Shown: one piece after another, positions 21,478 through 32,945 of the stretch | Layout: the number at the start of each line of letters is the position of its first letter | Position numbering within the stretch: the stretch's first letter is position 1 | DNA from: Euglena gracilis | Lineage: Eukaryota > Euglenida > Euglenophyceae > Euglenales | Direction: 5' to 3' | DNA: 64,000 nucleotides | Assembly: GCA_039621445.1 (NCBI GenBank) | Contig: CP154956.1 | Coordinates: forward strand, 93,002,648 to 93,066,647 | The notes under the pieces: generated by a model | Told to the model about the DNA's origin: nothing | The model's database searches: none | The model's input: the letters and a program-made list of their open reading frames with translations, nothing else | Program-made: the position numbers and the translations under genes

Positions 21478-21898
21478 CAGTGCGGACAAAAATTATGGGA
21501 GACGAAAACTACGGGACAAGACTATTACGGGGGAAATTTTTATAGGAAATTTTTGGCTTTGAAAAAAAGCAGGTATGGGAGATTTCAAAATTGGAGGGAA
21601 AATGGGAGAATGGTGGTAATTTTTGTCTGTTATAATGAAAATTTTTTGGGCAAAAGGCAACAGAAGATTCAAAAAAAATAGTCGAAATGGACGTCTGGTG
21701 GTGATTTTTGTGAATTTTGTATTTGAAATTCCCCCAAAACTGCCAGAATTACGGAAATTACATCTTTTTGTGTTTGAGAATGCCACCACCCAATGGGCGT
21801 AGGAAAGGCACACTGGACAAAATTACAGGAAGAAAAATTATGGGGAAATCGGGGTGGTTTTGCATAATTTTTGTCTACCATAATTTTTGTCTGCACTG
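21478..21898. mobile_element. Non-autonomous TIR element nested in the hAT remnant
   Basis: The ends are CAGTGCGGACAAAAATTATG and, complemented, CAGTGCAGACAAAAATTATG, with similarity continuing about 15 bases further. The style resembles Tc1/mariner termini. A relative with TA flanks lies at 43775-44071, also inside a hAT element. No coding capacity. Confidence 0.65.
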
Positions 21899-22104
21899 TG
21901 TGATATGGAGAGTGTTGCCATAACCGCCCAAACATGGCTCTGTTGCAGAATGGAATGTGATTCTCGACTTTTTTTTTGAAAAAGAAATTCACCGAGATTC
22001 ACCGAATTCTCGGAAAATGACAGAAAATCACGGACACATTTTGGATTTAGCAGCATGGAAACGGGAGGAACCCTGTTGTACCTCTGTATCAAATGGTTTT
22101 ACGG

Positions 22105-22140
22105 GTTCCAATGCTGGGCGATGCTGGGCGATGCTGGTAT
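22105..22140. repeat. GGGCGATGCTGG phrase
   Basis: GGTTCCAATGCTGGGCGATG is followed by a repeat of the unit. The same phrase occurs at 2585-2660 and 26475-26495. It resembles the 18-bp minisatellite unit that starts 370 bases downstream and could be a degenerate relative. Confidence 0.4.
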
Positions 22141-22488
22141 TTTTTGTATATTTTGAAGAATTAAACCCATTTTTAGGACAATTTTCCCACAAGTCCCCAA
22201 TATTGCTCTTATCTTGGCCATTTTGGGTTCTTTTTTTTTTTTGCTAATTTGGGGCTATTTTGCATTGATTTGGGCAAATATTGGGCTAATTTGGGGTCAA
22301 TGTGATCATTTTTAGGCATTTTTGGCCATTTTGTGCCATTTTTGGTGATTTCGGGTATTTTTGTGGATTTTTGTGAATTTTTTGTGGACATTGTTGGCAT
22401 TTTTGGGCTATTTTAGGTGATTTCAAGCCATTTCGGGTCATTTTGATTGCTCTTTGAGGCTTTTGTGGTGAATTGATGCGGACATCAG

Positions 22489-25400
22489 GCAAGATACAGA
22501 TACTGGACAAGATGCAGATACTGGACAAGATGCAGATGTTGGACAAGATGCAGATGCTAGGCAAGATGCAGATGCTGGACAAGATGCAGTGGTTGCAGAC
22601 ACTGGACAAGATGGAGATGCTGGACAAGATGGAGATGCTGGACAAGATGGAGGTGCTGGACAAGATGCAGACGCTGGACAAGATGGAGGTGCTGGACAAG
22701 ATGCAGACGCTGGACAAGATGCAGACGCTGGACAAGATGGAGATGCTGGACAAGATGGAGATGCTGGACAAGATGGAGATGCTAGACAAGGTGCAGATGC
22801 TGGACAAGATGGAGATGCTGGACAAGATGCAGACGCTGGACAAGATGGAGGTGCTGGACAAGATGCAGATGCTGGACAAGATGGAGATGCTGGACAAGAT
22901 GGAGATGCTGGACAAGATGCAGATGCTGGACAAGATGGAGATGCTGGACAAGATGGAGGTGCTGGACAAGATGCAGACACTGGACAAGATGGAGGTGCTG
23001 GACAAGATGCAGATGCTGGACAAGATGGAGATGCTGGACAAGATGGAGATGCTGGACAAGATGGAGATGCTGGACAAGATGCAGACACTGGACAAGATGG
23101 AGATGCTGGACAAGATGGAGATGCTGGACAAGATGGAGATGCTAGACAAGGTGCAGATGCTGGACAAGATGGAGATGCTGGACAAGATGCAGACGCTGGA
23201 CAAGATGGAGGTGCTGGACAAGATGCAGATGCTGGACAAGATGGAGATGCTGGACAAGATGGAGATGCTGGACAAGATGCAGATGCTGGACAAGATGGAG
23301 ATGCTGGACAAGATGGAGGTGCTGGACAAGATGGAGGTGCTGGACAAGATGGAGATGCTGGACAAGATGCAGACGCTGGACAAGATGGAGATGCTGGACA
23401 AGATGCGGATGCTGGACAAGATGCAGACGCTGGACAAGATGCGGATGCTGGACAAGATGCAGATGCTGGACAAGATGGAGATGCTGGACAAGATGGAGAT
23501 GCTGGACAAGATGGAGATGCTGGACAAGATGGAGATGCTGGACAAGATGGAGATGCTGGACAAGATGGAGGTGCTGGACAAGATGCAGACGCTGGACAAG
23601 ATGGAGATGCTGGACAAGATGGAGATGCTGGACAAGATGGAGGTGCTGGACAAGATGGAGATGCTGGACAAGATGGAGATGCTGGACAAGATGGAGGTGC
23701 TGGACAAGATGGAGATGCTAGACAAGATGGAGATGCTGGACAAGATGCAGATGCTGGACAAGATGGAGATGCTGGACAAGATGGAGGTGCTGGACAAGAT
23801 GCAGACGCTGGACAAGATGGAGATGCTGGACAAGATGGAGATGCTGGACAAGATGGAGGTGCTGGACAAGATGGAGATGCTGGACAAGATGGAGGTGCTG
23901 GACAAGATGGAGATGCTGGACAAGATGGAGATGCTGGACAAGATGGAGGTGCTGGACAAGATGCAGGTGCTGGACAAGATGCAGACGCTAGACAAGATGG
24001 AGATGCTGGACAAGATGGAGATGCTGGACAAGATGGAGGTGCTGGACAAGATGGAGATGCTGGACAAGATGGAGATGCTGGACAAGATGGAGATGCTGGA
24101 CAAGATGGAGATGCTAGACAAGATGGAGATGCTGGACAAGATGGAGGTGCTGGACAAGATGGAGATGCTGGACAAGATGGAGATGCTGGACAAGATGGAG
24201 ATGCTGGACAAGATGGAGGTGCTGGACAAGATGGAGATGCTGGACAAGATGGAGATGCTGGACAAGATGGAGGTGCTGGACAAGATGCAGACGCTGGACA
24301 AGATGGAGATGCTGGACAAGATGGAGATGCTGGACAAGATGCAGATGCTGGACAAGATGGAGATGCTGGACAAGATGGAGATGCTAGACAAGATGCAGAC
24401 GCTGGACAAGATGGAGATGCTGGACAAGATGGAGATGCTGGACAAGATGGAGATGCTGGACAAGATGGAGGTGCTGGACAAGATGGAGGTGCTGGACAAG
24501 ATGCAGACGCTGTACAAGATGGAGGTGCTGGACAAGATGCGGATGCTGGACAAGATGCAGACGCTGGACAAGATGCGGATGCTGGACAAGATGGAGATGC
24601 TGGACAAGATGGAGATGCTGGACAAGATGGAGGTGCTGGACAAGATGCAGACGCTGGACAAGATGGAGATGCTGGACAAGATGGAGATGCTGGACAAGAT
24701 GGAGGTGCTGGACAAGATGGAGATGCTGGACAAGATGGAGATGCTGGACAAGATGGAGATGCTGGACAAGATGGAGGTGCTGGACAAGATGGAGATGCTG
24801 GACAAGATGGAGATGCTGGACAAGATGCAGATGCTGGACAAGATGGAGATGCTGGACAAGATGGAGATGCTGGACAAGATGGAGATGCTAGACAAGATGG
24901 AGATGCTGGACAAGATGGAGATGCTGGACAAGATGCAGATGCTGGACAAGATGGAGATGCTGGACAAGATGGAGGTGCTGGACAAGATGGAGATGCTGGA
25001 CAAGATGGAGATGCTGGACAAGATGGAGATGCTGGACAAGATGGAGATGCTGGACAAGATGCAGACGCTGGACAAGATGCAGACGCTGGACAAGATGGAG
25101 ATGCTGGACAAGATGCGGATGCTGGACAAGATGCAGACGCTGGACAAGATGCAGATGCTGGACAAGATGCAGATGCTGGACAAGATGGAGATGCTGGACA
25201 AGATGGAGGTGCTGGACAAGATGCAGACGCTGGACAAGATGGAGATGCTGGACAAGATGGAGATGCTGGACAAGATGGAGGTGCTGGACAAGATGCAGAT
25301 GCTGGACAAGATGCAGACGCTGGACAAGATGCGGATGCTGGACAAGATGGAGATGCTAGACAAGATGGAGATGCTGGACAAGATGGAGATGCTGGACAAG

Positions 25401-26260
25401 ATGCAGACGCTGGACAAGATGGAGATGCTGGACAAGATGGAGATGCTGGACAAGATGCGGATGCTAGACAAGATGGAGATGCTGGACAAGATGGAGATGC
25501 TAGACAAGGTGCAGATGCTGGACAAGATGGAGATGCTGGACAAGATGGAGATGCTGGACAAGATGGAGGTGCTGGACAAGATGCAGATGCTGGACAAGAT
25601 GCAGACGCTGGACAAGATGGAGGTGCTGGACAAGATGCAGACGCTGGACAAGATGCGGATGCTGGACAAGATGGAGATGCTAGACAAGATGGAGATGCTG
25701 GACAAGATGGAGGTGCTGGACAAGACGCAGATGCTGGACAAGATGGAGGTGCTGGACAAGATGCAGACGCTGGACAAGATGCGGATGCTGGACAAGATGG
25801 AGATGCTAGACAAGATGGAGATGCTAGACAAGATGGAGATGCTGGACAAGATGCAGATGCTGGACAAGATGCAGACGCTGGACAAGATGGAGATGCTAGA
25901 CAAGATGGAGATGCTGGACAAGATGCGGATGCTAGACAAGATGGAGATGCTGGACAAGATGGAGATGCTAGACAAGGTGCAGATGCTGGACAAGATGGAG
26001 ATGCTGGACAAGATGGAGATGCTGGACAAGATGGAGGTGCTGGACAAGATGCAGACGCTGGACAAGATGCGGATGCTGGACAAGATGGAGATGCTAGACA
26101 AGATGGAGATGCTAGACAAGATGGAGATGCTGGACAAGAGGAAGATATTGGACAAGATGCAGTGGATGCAGGTACTGGACAAGATGCAAATGCTGGTCAA
26201 GATGCAGATGGTGGACAGATGCAATTTACGGTGGATGCGGCTGCTGGATTGGCCAAATAA
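22489..26260 (+). CDS. About 200 tandem copies of an 18-bp coding minisatellite (AGQDGD)n
   Basis: The unit GGACAAGATGGAGATGCT repeats without a break from about 22.50 to 26.13 kb. It encodes AGQDGD hexapeptides with A/G, D/G and R/G variants, giving an acidic, Gln/Gly-rich, certainly disordered protein of more than 1,200 residues. I chose this frame because the degenerate 3' end keeps the pattern (TGQDANAGQDADGGQ) before GQMQFTVDAAAGLAK and TAA. TGA at 22469 and a CATCAG acceptor before 22489 imply splicing into the array. A second plus frame (MLDKME) and a minus frame (SSISIL) are also open throughout because 18 is a multiple of three. It may not be a gene at all. Confidence 0.45.
22490..26130. 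repeat. 18-bp minisatellite array
   Basis: There is no indel in about 200 units. Variation is nearly all single transitions at a few fixed positions: GGAGAT, GCAGAT, GCAGAC, GCGGAT or GGAGGT, and CTGG or CTAG. Blocks of several units recur, for example around 22.79 and 23.14 kb, which indicates higher-order duplication. Confidence 0.95.
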
Positions 26261-26559
26261 ATCAGGGGAGCTTGCGGCCAAAGGTGAGTGAAGTTGGGCA
26301 AAGAGGCCAAAGGTGGCCAAAAGTGGCCAAAAGTGGCCAAGTGGCCAACGTTGTACAAGTGGGTAAAAAGTGGACCGAAGCGGATGAAATGGTTGCAGAT
26401 GCTGTTTTGGATGCTCTGGATGCAGGTATCTGAGTGGATGCAGGTACAGGAGGTGCACCTCTAAGGGCGTCAAAGGCGATGCTGGGCGATGCTGGGCCCA
26501 AGGGCATGGCTGACCAGAGGTGCTTGGTCACGACCAGCCTACAGCGCCGGCACTTTGCC

Positions 26560-26990
26560 ACCCCCCCCCCCAGGCGCTTGCCCTCCCCCCCCCCCGGCGC
26601 TTGGCCTCTTTCCTCCTTTGTGGGGGAACATAGCCAAAAGTGCCTGAGCCCTCGACCAAGCACTCCGGCGCCGAAGGAGCTAGAAGCCGAGAAAAGGCCC
26701 ATTTTAGGGTCCCCACGGTGGGTGCTATGGGTACAGGGGATAGGGCATCTTCGCCCCCCCCCCGTGGAGGGTTATTGGTTATGGGTGGGTAGTGTTATTG
26801 CACACATCCTGGCATTGGGGGCCCAAAAATGTCCATTTTCAAGGGAGAATTGACTTGGCCACCGGGACCCAAAACCGCCCTGCCCTGGGGGGGGGGGGCG
26901 GGGGGGGCTGCTATGGGCAGGCACCCCATTGCACAAGACACCCTCCCCCCCCCCAGCGGTTGGTAAAGAGAAGCCTGGTCCCAATACCCC
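26560..26990 (+). mobile_element. CTATGGGCAGG-family elements, one or two copies
   Basis: GGCGCCGAAGGAGCTAGAAG, AAAAGGCCCATTTTAGGG, GGTGCTATGGG, a TGGCATTGGGGGCCCAAAAA block, GGGAGAATTGAC and CTATGGGCAGGCACCCCATT occur in order. The right end AAAGAGAAGCCTGG is the inverse of the left terminus seen at 1015. Confidence 0.6.
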
Positions 26991-27249
26991 ATTCCCATTC
27001 CGCTCTTCCTGAGAGGCAATTAAAGCCCAAACTTTGATGAAACACGTTTTTTGCATGTTATGCATTTTTTTTGAATACAATATCTTTCTTGAGAAGTCGC
27101 AAATTTGAGAAACTAGAGAAATCACACTTGCATACTTTTTTAATTCATTTAATTCAATTTGCAAAATTATTTAATATAGTTTAATTGAATTTCATGATTA
27201 TTTTTGAATGAATTTCAATTTTGATGCATACATTGGGGTGTTTGTTCCA

Positions 27250-27259
27250 CGCACACACA

Positions 27260-27345
<86 letters not shown>
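27250..27345. repeat. (CA)n(GA)n compound microsatellite
   Basis: About 12 CA units run into about 33 GA units. Confidence 0.95.
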
Positions 27346-27347
<2 letters not shown>

Positions 27348-27644
27348 AGAAAATAAAAGAACCCCTAGCATTCATTCGCCAGTGACCCTGCGTGTCCTCT
27401 GAAGGCGGGGGCCGCCGTCTGTGCGGCACGCCCTTCGTTCCACGGTGCAGTCCCCGCCGCGCGCAGTGGGCCGGCAAGCACGCTGCCGCCCACTACGGCC
27501 CCTTCCATCAGGTGGCCAATCGCCCCGTTTTGAAATTCTGACCGGTCAGCGACGTCCCTTGTTCACCAACCACCAACCCCTCTATACCGACCACCCCCCG
27601 GTGGGGGTTGTAGGTCAGGGAGGGTGTATGACCCCCCCCCCGTG

Positions 27645-27855
27645 CCTGGGGTTGCTTGCCCCCCCCCGGGCGCTTGGCCCTCCTTTAGCCCTCCTCTTTA
27701 TATGCATCCCTGCAATCTTGCCCCCCCCCCTAAAGTTGGCTTTTGACCTTTTTCGCATGACCTCCGAAAACATGCAAATTTGACCCCCTGAGGTTGGTCC
27801 CCTGGCCTTACCATCAATCTTGGCCGGGGCCACGTGCTCGGGGGGGGGCACGGCA
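27645..27855. repeat. CTAAAGTTGGCC-family element
   Basis: Poly-C with GGGCGCTTGGCCCTCC begins it, CCCCCTAAAGTTGGC and CCCCCTGAGGTTGG lie inside, and GGGGCCACGTGCTCGGGG ends it. Confidence 0.65.
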
Positions 27856-27899
27856 GGGCAAGTCCATAAAAGACATGATTTTTTCTTGTTTTTCCCGTT

Positions 27900-28165
27900 C
27901 AGGACCGCCCCTTAAGGACTGCCCTTAGGCCTAAGGACCGGTCAACGGCCGATCCCGGGATTGAATGGGGTCGAAAATTAAAAGGTTGAAACCCACATTT
28001 TTTTGGCGTTTTGGGTGGATGGGAGATGGTGGATGGATCCCAGAAATCACTTTTTTCCCCAATGACCGGTTTTTACCGAAATATTCCCTTTTTTTCGTCC
28101 ATTTTTCTTGTGCATTTTTCATTGACCGTGCCGGACAGCAGAGTGTTTTTTTTCCCTTTTTATCG
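27900..28165 (+). repeat. GGATGGGCGATGG-family element
   Basis: GGACCGCCCCTTAAGGAC, CGATCCCGGGATTGAATGGG, TTTTGGGTGGATGGGAGATG, ATCCCAGAAATCAC and TTTTTCATTGACCGTGCCGG, in full family order. Confidence 0.75.
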
Positions 28166-28233
28166 CCCTGAGGTACAGTGCCCATGACACCCCCCCCCCG
28201 TTTTGTGCTTTTTGACATGTTAAATTCTTAACG

Positions 28234-28264
28234 AATGTGCGTTTAGAATGTAAACGCACATTCT
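28234..28264. other. Perfect hairpin
   Basis: GAATGTGCGTTTA, a 5-base loop, and TAAACGCACATTC form a 13-bp perfect stem within a diverged TGTCAACGACA-like repeat (28170-28300). Confidence 0.7.
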
Positions 28265-28304
28265 TGGAACCTTGCCGTGTCTGGGACAAAGTGGGGGGAA
28301 TTTA

Positions 28305-28452
28305 CCCCCCCTCCTGACATGCAAATTCGGCCCCCTAAAGTCGGCCTTTTGCACATGGCCGCCAAATTCTCAACGTACAAACTTGGCCCCCTGAGTTTGG
28401 CCCCCGGCCTTCCCTTCAATCATGCCAGGCATAGCGCCCGGGGGGGGGGGGG
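28305..28452. repeat. CTAAAGTTGGCC-family element
   Basis: CCCCTAAAGTCGGCC, CTTTTGCACATGGCCGCC and CTTGGCCCCCTGAGTTTGG lead to CATAGCGCCCGGGGG. Confidence 0.65.
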
Positions 28453-28870
28453 CAGTCTGGCCAGGACGGAAGCATTTTCTCCCACCGATTTTCACTCGAA
28501 GGTGCCGAAACCAATGAACCGCACTGCAACCACCAGTCGCGATTCGTCGCCCCCCTCACCCTCCATATATACCCGCGGTGCTTTCCGCCCCACCCAAGCC
28601 CTGCTGGTTTGCTGGCACTCCTCACCACCCGTAATAATCGTCGCATTTCCCTTTGTTGGCCATCGGCTGGATGAAATATGAGAATGGACGTTGAAAATCA
28701 TTTTCTTTTCAAGCTTTTAATGGATACGTCTTTGGTAGTCTTTGAAGTGGTCGTCTTTGAAGAATCAATGAAAAATGTTTAATGGATACGTCTGTGGTAA
28801 TTGGCCCTCCCCAATTCAAATTCCCGGCCTCTTGGCTGGTCTCTTGGCCCTCAGTCATATGCCAAGGAGT

Positions 28871-29679
28871 TTGATAGGGGGATGGGTGTCTTGCATCCAC
28901 TGTTTTGAAATTACCTCCAAGGAGGGGTTTTGACATTTTGGGGAAGTTGAAGTTTGCGTCATTTGTGCTTGATGTGTTCTTTGTGCTACATCCTCCCTGT
29001 CTATGACCCCGCCACTTTTGAACCCCACCTCTCTCCAACCAATCAAAGAAGAATTTGCAACCCCCCTCTGGTGGAGAGAAATGAAACAAGTTCAGACATT
29101 TTTCTGACCACAAAAAAATTAAGCCAAATTGACAAAACTTTTTTTCGCAATTGAGGGTGGGAGCCATATGCTTTTTGAAAAACTTTCTGGTGGGGAAATC
29201 GGGTCATTTTTTGGACTGCAATTCTTTGATGTATACACCCCCACCCCCATTTCCAAAATGTGCACTGCGGCTGTTTGTTTGGTGCTTTTTATCTCCTCTT
29301 CTGGCTTGACGCATTTTTCTGCCTCTGGCCCTTTTGACTGTGTTTGTGGTGGCTGGGGCCTGCCCCCCCCCCTCTTCGACTGACTGTTTTTTGTGCCTTT
29401 TTTCGATTTTTTGGCAAAATTTGCAGGTTTTTTGTGGGGTTTTTTTTGTGTTTTTTTTTCCTTGACATTTTTCGGATTTTTGTTGAAAAAAAAAAAGATT
29501 GTGAAAAATTCCTTGTTTTGGTCCCAGTTTTCCCCAGAGACCAAAACTTTTGTCAGTTTTTCGTCAATTTGCATTTTTTGGTCAACAAAACTCACATTTC
29601 TATGCAAAATGAAAGAATTTCCCCGGCAGAGACAAAAAATTTTCTAAGTCCTCTCCAGCGGAAAGTGTATATCCCGGGG
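28871..29679. other. No gene recognised; T-rich
   Basis: Mixed sequence to 29.35 kb, then strongly T-rich with TTTTTTTGTG phrases. Phe-rich and Lys-rich frames on opposite strands reflect base composition only. Confidence 0.35.
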
Positions 29680-29705
29680 GAGCTCCTGAAAAATTTCAGG
29701 AGCTC
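29680..29705. other. Perfect 12-bp hairpin
   Basis: GAGCTCCTGAAA, 2-base loop, TTTCAGGAGCTC. Confidence 0.7.
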
Positions 29706-29885
29706 TTTCTGTAATTTGCGTTCTTCTTTTGAATAATTTGTGTTTTTTTATGTTTTGCGTCACTTTTTGAGGGTCCATGTTGCGCTTCCCCTCCCCTGTC
29801 AACCAAACCACATCATCATAACCCACTGCTTGGGTGGGTTTGTCAGCAGGGCGGGAAGGAAAAGGACGAAACCTGGTTGTGTGGG

Positions 29886-30172
<287 letters not shown>

Positions 30173-30563
30173 TTGTTGGCCAAGTCTGTGTGTTTTGTGT
30201 TTTCTTTCCTTTTTCTGTGACTTTCGTGTTTTTCCTCGGCGATTTCGCACATTCCACTGGGAATTAAATATGGAGAACGTTTCATTTTGAGGCATATATT
30301 CTCCTGAACAAATTTCTCTTTCTTGAAAAGAAGCCTGCTCCAGCCTATTTTGTTCACTTTACACAGAATTGTTGTATGATCCTGCTAATCCTACAAGTTT
30401 TCTTTAAAAAAAAAAGCTACATTTTTTCCCCGCGGTGAAAAAAATTGGCATTTTCTTTTGGGCTGGCTGGGGAGAGATGGTGAGAGTTCCATATTGTCAA
30501 AATATTGGTATTTGCTTTGGAAAGCCGTCGTCCCTCGGAACGCCATTCCCATTTCTTTCTTCA

Positions 30564-30665
30564 GTTGACAGCCCTCATACACGGAAGTTTGTGCCTTCGC
30601 TAATTCAAGTTAAATCAGTCGAGATGGATGCACGCTTATTCTTCCAGCCTGAACACAGGACGTCG
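30564..30665 (+). CDS. Possible exon of unknown protein
   Basis: After the pyrimidine-rich acceptor CCATTTCTTTCTTCAG one frame reads DSPHTRKFVPSLIQVKSVEM then DARLFFQPEHRT. The peptide is protein-like and the surrounding sequence is not. The donor is not obvious. Confidence 0.35.
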
Positions 30666-31099
30666 GTTCGTTGTTTCTGTTGTTTTGGGTCTTTTGTTTT
30701 TTGTCATGTCACTGGGTCATCCTGTTCCAACACACACTTGTATCGTTATTATTATCATCATCATTATCATGCACATCCATTGTATTGTTATAGCAGAATT
30801 ATAATGTGTTATGTGTTAATGAGTTTTGGCATTCCATGCCCCAAGCCTCGTGTCTCAAGGAGGGATGTGGATTGTGTTGCTCTGCATGAGTGTTCCGGTC
30901 TTTTTGTACTTCTTTGCTTTTCTTGTGGTGTTTGGACCTGTTGGACAAGGCCCCAGCAGGTGGGGGAGGACTGAAACAGACTCTTGGAACCTCTCTGGGT
31001 GAGGGTCCATGCCAACCCAGCCCTTGGGCAAGTAGGTTGTTTCCCTGGCCATGCCTTCGATTATGACAAAGCCCAAGCGCGTCCAGTGCCGGGGGGGGG

Positions 31100-31335
31100 G
31101 GGGGCCGGGGGGGGCCCCCCCCCCCTGGCGCTGGGCCCCCCTCCTTGCATGCAATTTGGCCCCCCTGAAGTTGGTCTTCGGCCTTAACGTGCGATCTTGC
31201 CCCCCATTTCGAAGGTTTTGGCTTATTTTACGCATTGCCTACCAAAATTCTTAACGCGCAAACGTTTCCCCCTTATTTGGACCCCCGGCCTTCCCTTCAA
31301 TCGTGGCCTGGGCCAAGTGCCGGGGGGGGGGGATA
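31100..31335. repeat. CTAAAGTTGGCC-family element, best bounded copy
   Basis: It is bounded by CCCTGGCGCTGGGCCCCCC and GGGCCAAGTGCCGGGG, which are inverted. TTTGGCCCCCCTGAAGTTGG lies inside. Confidence 0.65.
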
Positions 31336-32136
31336 CAGAGGATCAGAGACACATTCGACCGGGGCATCGGCAAACGATAACGGGGGATTTTCATCCGGCT
31401 TCGACTCGATGCACCATCATGAGTATGTCCTGTGGCATCAGCGCCTCCACACCCAACCGCCCATTGACTCTGCAAGCGTCCGTTGTTTTTGCTTTTCGTT
31501 TTTTTTCTTGTTTTTCGTGTTGGACGATGTGGTTGCCAATGGGGATTTTTTTTGTGGTTGTGCTATTACACAGCGGGACAAGGTTTCTGGTGGTTCCTGG
31601 AAATAACAGCAGAGGCAATTGTTCTTGCCTTGCCAAGGGAAGTCTTATTTCTTGATTAAAGAAAAACGACGCTCCACCAAGCTCACCAGGGAGGGATCTT
31701 TCAGCTGCACCTCCTGTTGACCAGGGTGCCGTACAAGCTTTGCAGCAGAAGATATTGGCTGGTCGATCGGCTGGTCAAACAACTGGCCATCATATGTACC
31801 AAAAGGGCTGTTAACAATTTCCCCACCCTGCGTGGTCCATGAATTTTTGCATACTTGTGTAAACTAAATTTTCCCGGCGATTTGGCATTCTGGGGTTCTG
31901 AAAGCGCCAGGAACCTTGCAGAAGCAATTTTTCAGTCAGATCTGCAGGTTCGGGTCAGGGCATTGATTGAAGTTAGGAATGGGGGATTTTATTTTCGGAT
32001 TTGCAGAATTCTGATCTGTGCGTCGCAGCTGAATGACATCTCTGGACGTTTGATGAGAAGAGCCCTCGTTTGAAGACTGACAACACATTTCAGTAGTCGG
32101 TGACCCCCCCCTTTGTAACATTTACCCCCTCCCTCC

Positions 32137-32168
32137 CGTGTGCCGACCGACTTTTCGGTCGGTACACG
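32137..32168. other. Hairpin
   Basis: CGTGTGCCGACCGA and TCGGTCGGTACACG form a 14-bp stem with one G-T pair and a 4-base loop, reminiscent of a small foldback element or RNA stem-loop. Confidence 0.55.
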
Positions 32169-32384
32169 TTTCGACAGTGGGTAGGACAACTGGCTAGTCG
32201 GCTGATTATCGGTCGATGAGCCAGTACCCCCACCCACACTAATGTTTGGGTCCGTCCGTTTGACTGTATGATATTGCGTTGTTTTTATGCAAATTTCATA
32301 ACATCATACTTTTTATGCTTTTATTCTGTGCACTAAATCTCTTCATGACCATTTCAAAGATTGGGGCATTTGGCGTGCTCAAAA

Positions 32385-32575
32385 AAAGGTCGCCAACCTC
32401 CTGTTGCCAGGCTTGTCCGGGACACGCAACGGCTCGCTATATTGTGGGATTTTCGCCTCGTTCTATTTCAGCGCTGGAGGAGCGTGCAACATTTCTTGCA
32501 GGCATCCACCCGCGCCACTGCGTCCGGTGCCTGTGGTGTGCGAATGGAGTAGAGGTGGTAGATGCACATATGCAT
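32385..32575 (+). CDS. Possible exon with clustered cysteines
   Basis: One frame reads PTSCCQACPGHATARYIVGF, SPRSISALEERATFLAGI and HPRHCVRCLWCANGVEVVDA. The C-x2-C and H/C spacing could be a small zinc-binding module, but no family is recognised. It ends at the microsatellite. Confidence 0.35.
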
Positions 32576-32690
32576 GTGTGTGTATACATATATATATATA
32601 TATACATATATAAACATATATATACATATATACATATATATACATATGTATGTATGTATGTATGTATATTACATATATATGCAAACAGCA
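32575..32690. repeat. TATA/CATA microsatellite
   Basis: Alternating ATATAT, ACATAT and GTATGTAT units. Confidence 0.9.
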
Positions 32691-32784
32691 TACGTGCAGT
32701 GCTGTTTTGCAAATGAAGGCTTCTTAAGCTGCAAGGGGCCACCCCCTTCCCAATGTGTGTACATGTGTATATACATACATGTAC

Positions 32785-32945
32785 GCAATGTATGTATGTA
32801 TGTATGTATGTATGTATGTATGTATGTATGTATGTACGTACGTACGTATGTATGTATGTATGTATGTATGTATGTATGTATGTATGTATGTATGTATGTA
32901 TGTATGTATGTATGTATGTATGTATGTATGTATGTATGTATACAT
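32785..32945. repeat. (GTAT)n microsatellite
   Basis: About 38 GTAT units with a GTAC patch. Tyr/Cys/Met translations are artefacts. Confidence 0.97.

Larger units (their letters stand above)
20810..22075 (+). mobile_element. Degenerate hAT-type DNA transposon
   Basis: The left end is CAGGGATCCTCCCATTTCC. The right end, complemented, is CAGGGTTCCTCCCGTTTCC, differing at two bases. CAGGG termini are usual for hAT elements. Subterminal CACGGAAATTCACGG repeats lie inside both ends. The interior encodes a segment (21238-21287) resembling the transposase of the hAT element at 43.45 kb. A separate TIR element is inserted at 21478. Total length after removing that insert is about 845 bp, too short for a working transposase. 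No clean 8-bp target duplication was seen. Confidence 0.65.
27379..28870. repeat. Diverged duplicated segment, copy 2
   Basis: It is collinear with 6375-7350: GTCCTCTGAAGGCGGGGG near 27395, TTTTCACTCGAAGG near 28490, and CCTGCTGGTTTGCTGGCACT plus TCGCATTTCCCTTT at 28600-28660. It is longer than copy 1 because other elements sit between the shared blocks. Confidence 0.55.

Noticed and set aside
22490-26130. Regular repeats as a CRISPR array
   Set aside because: There are no spacers; the 18-bp units are directly adjacent, and the sequence is eukaryotic in character.
22286-26473. 1,395-codon minus-strand frame (SSISIL repeats)
   Set aside because: It is the mirror of the 18-bp array, whose length is a multiple of three. 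Its flanks are not protein-like.
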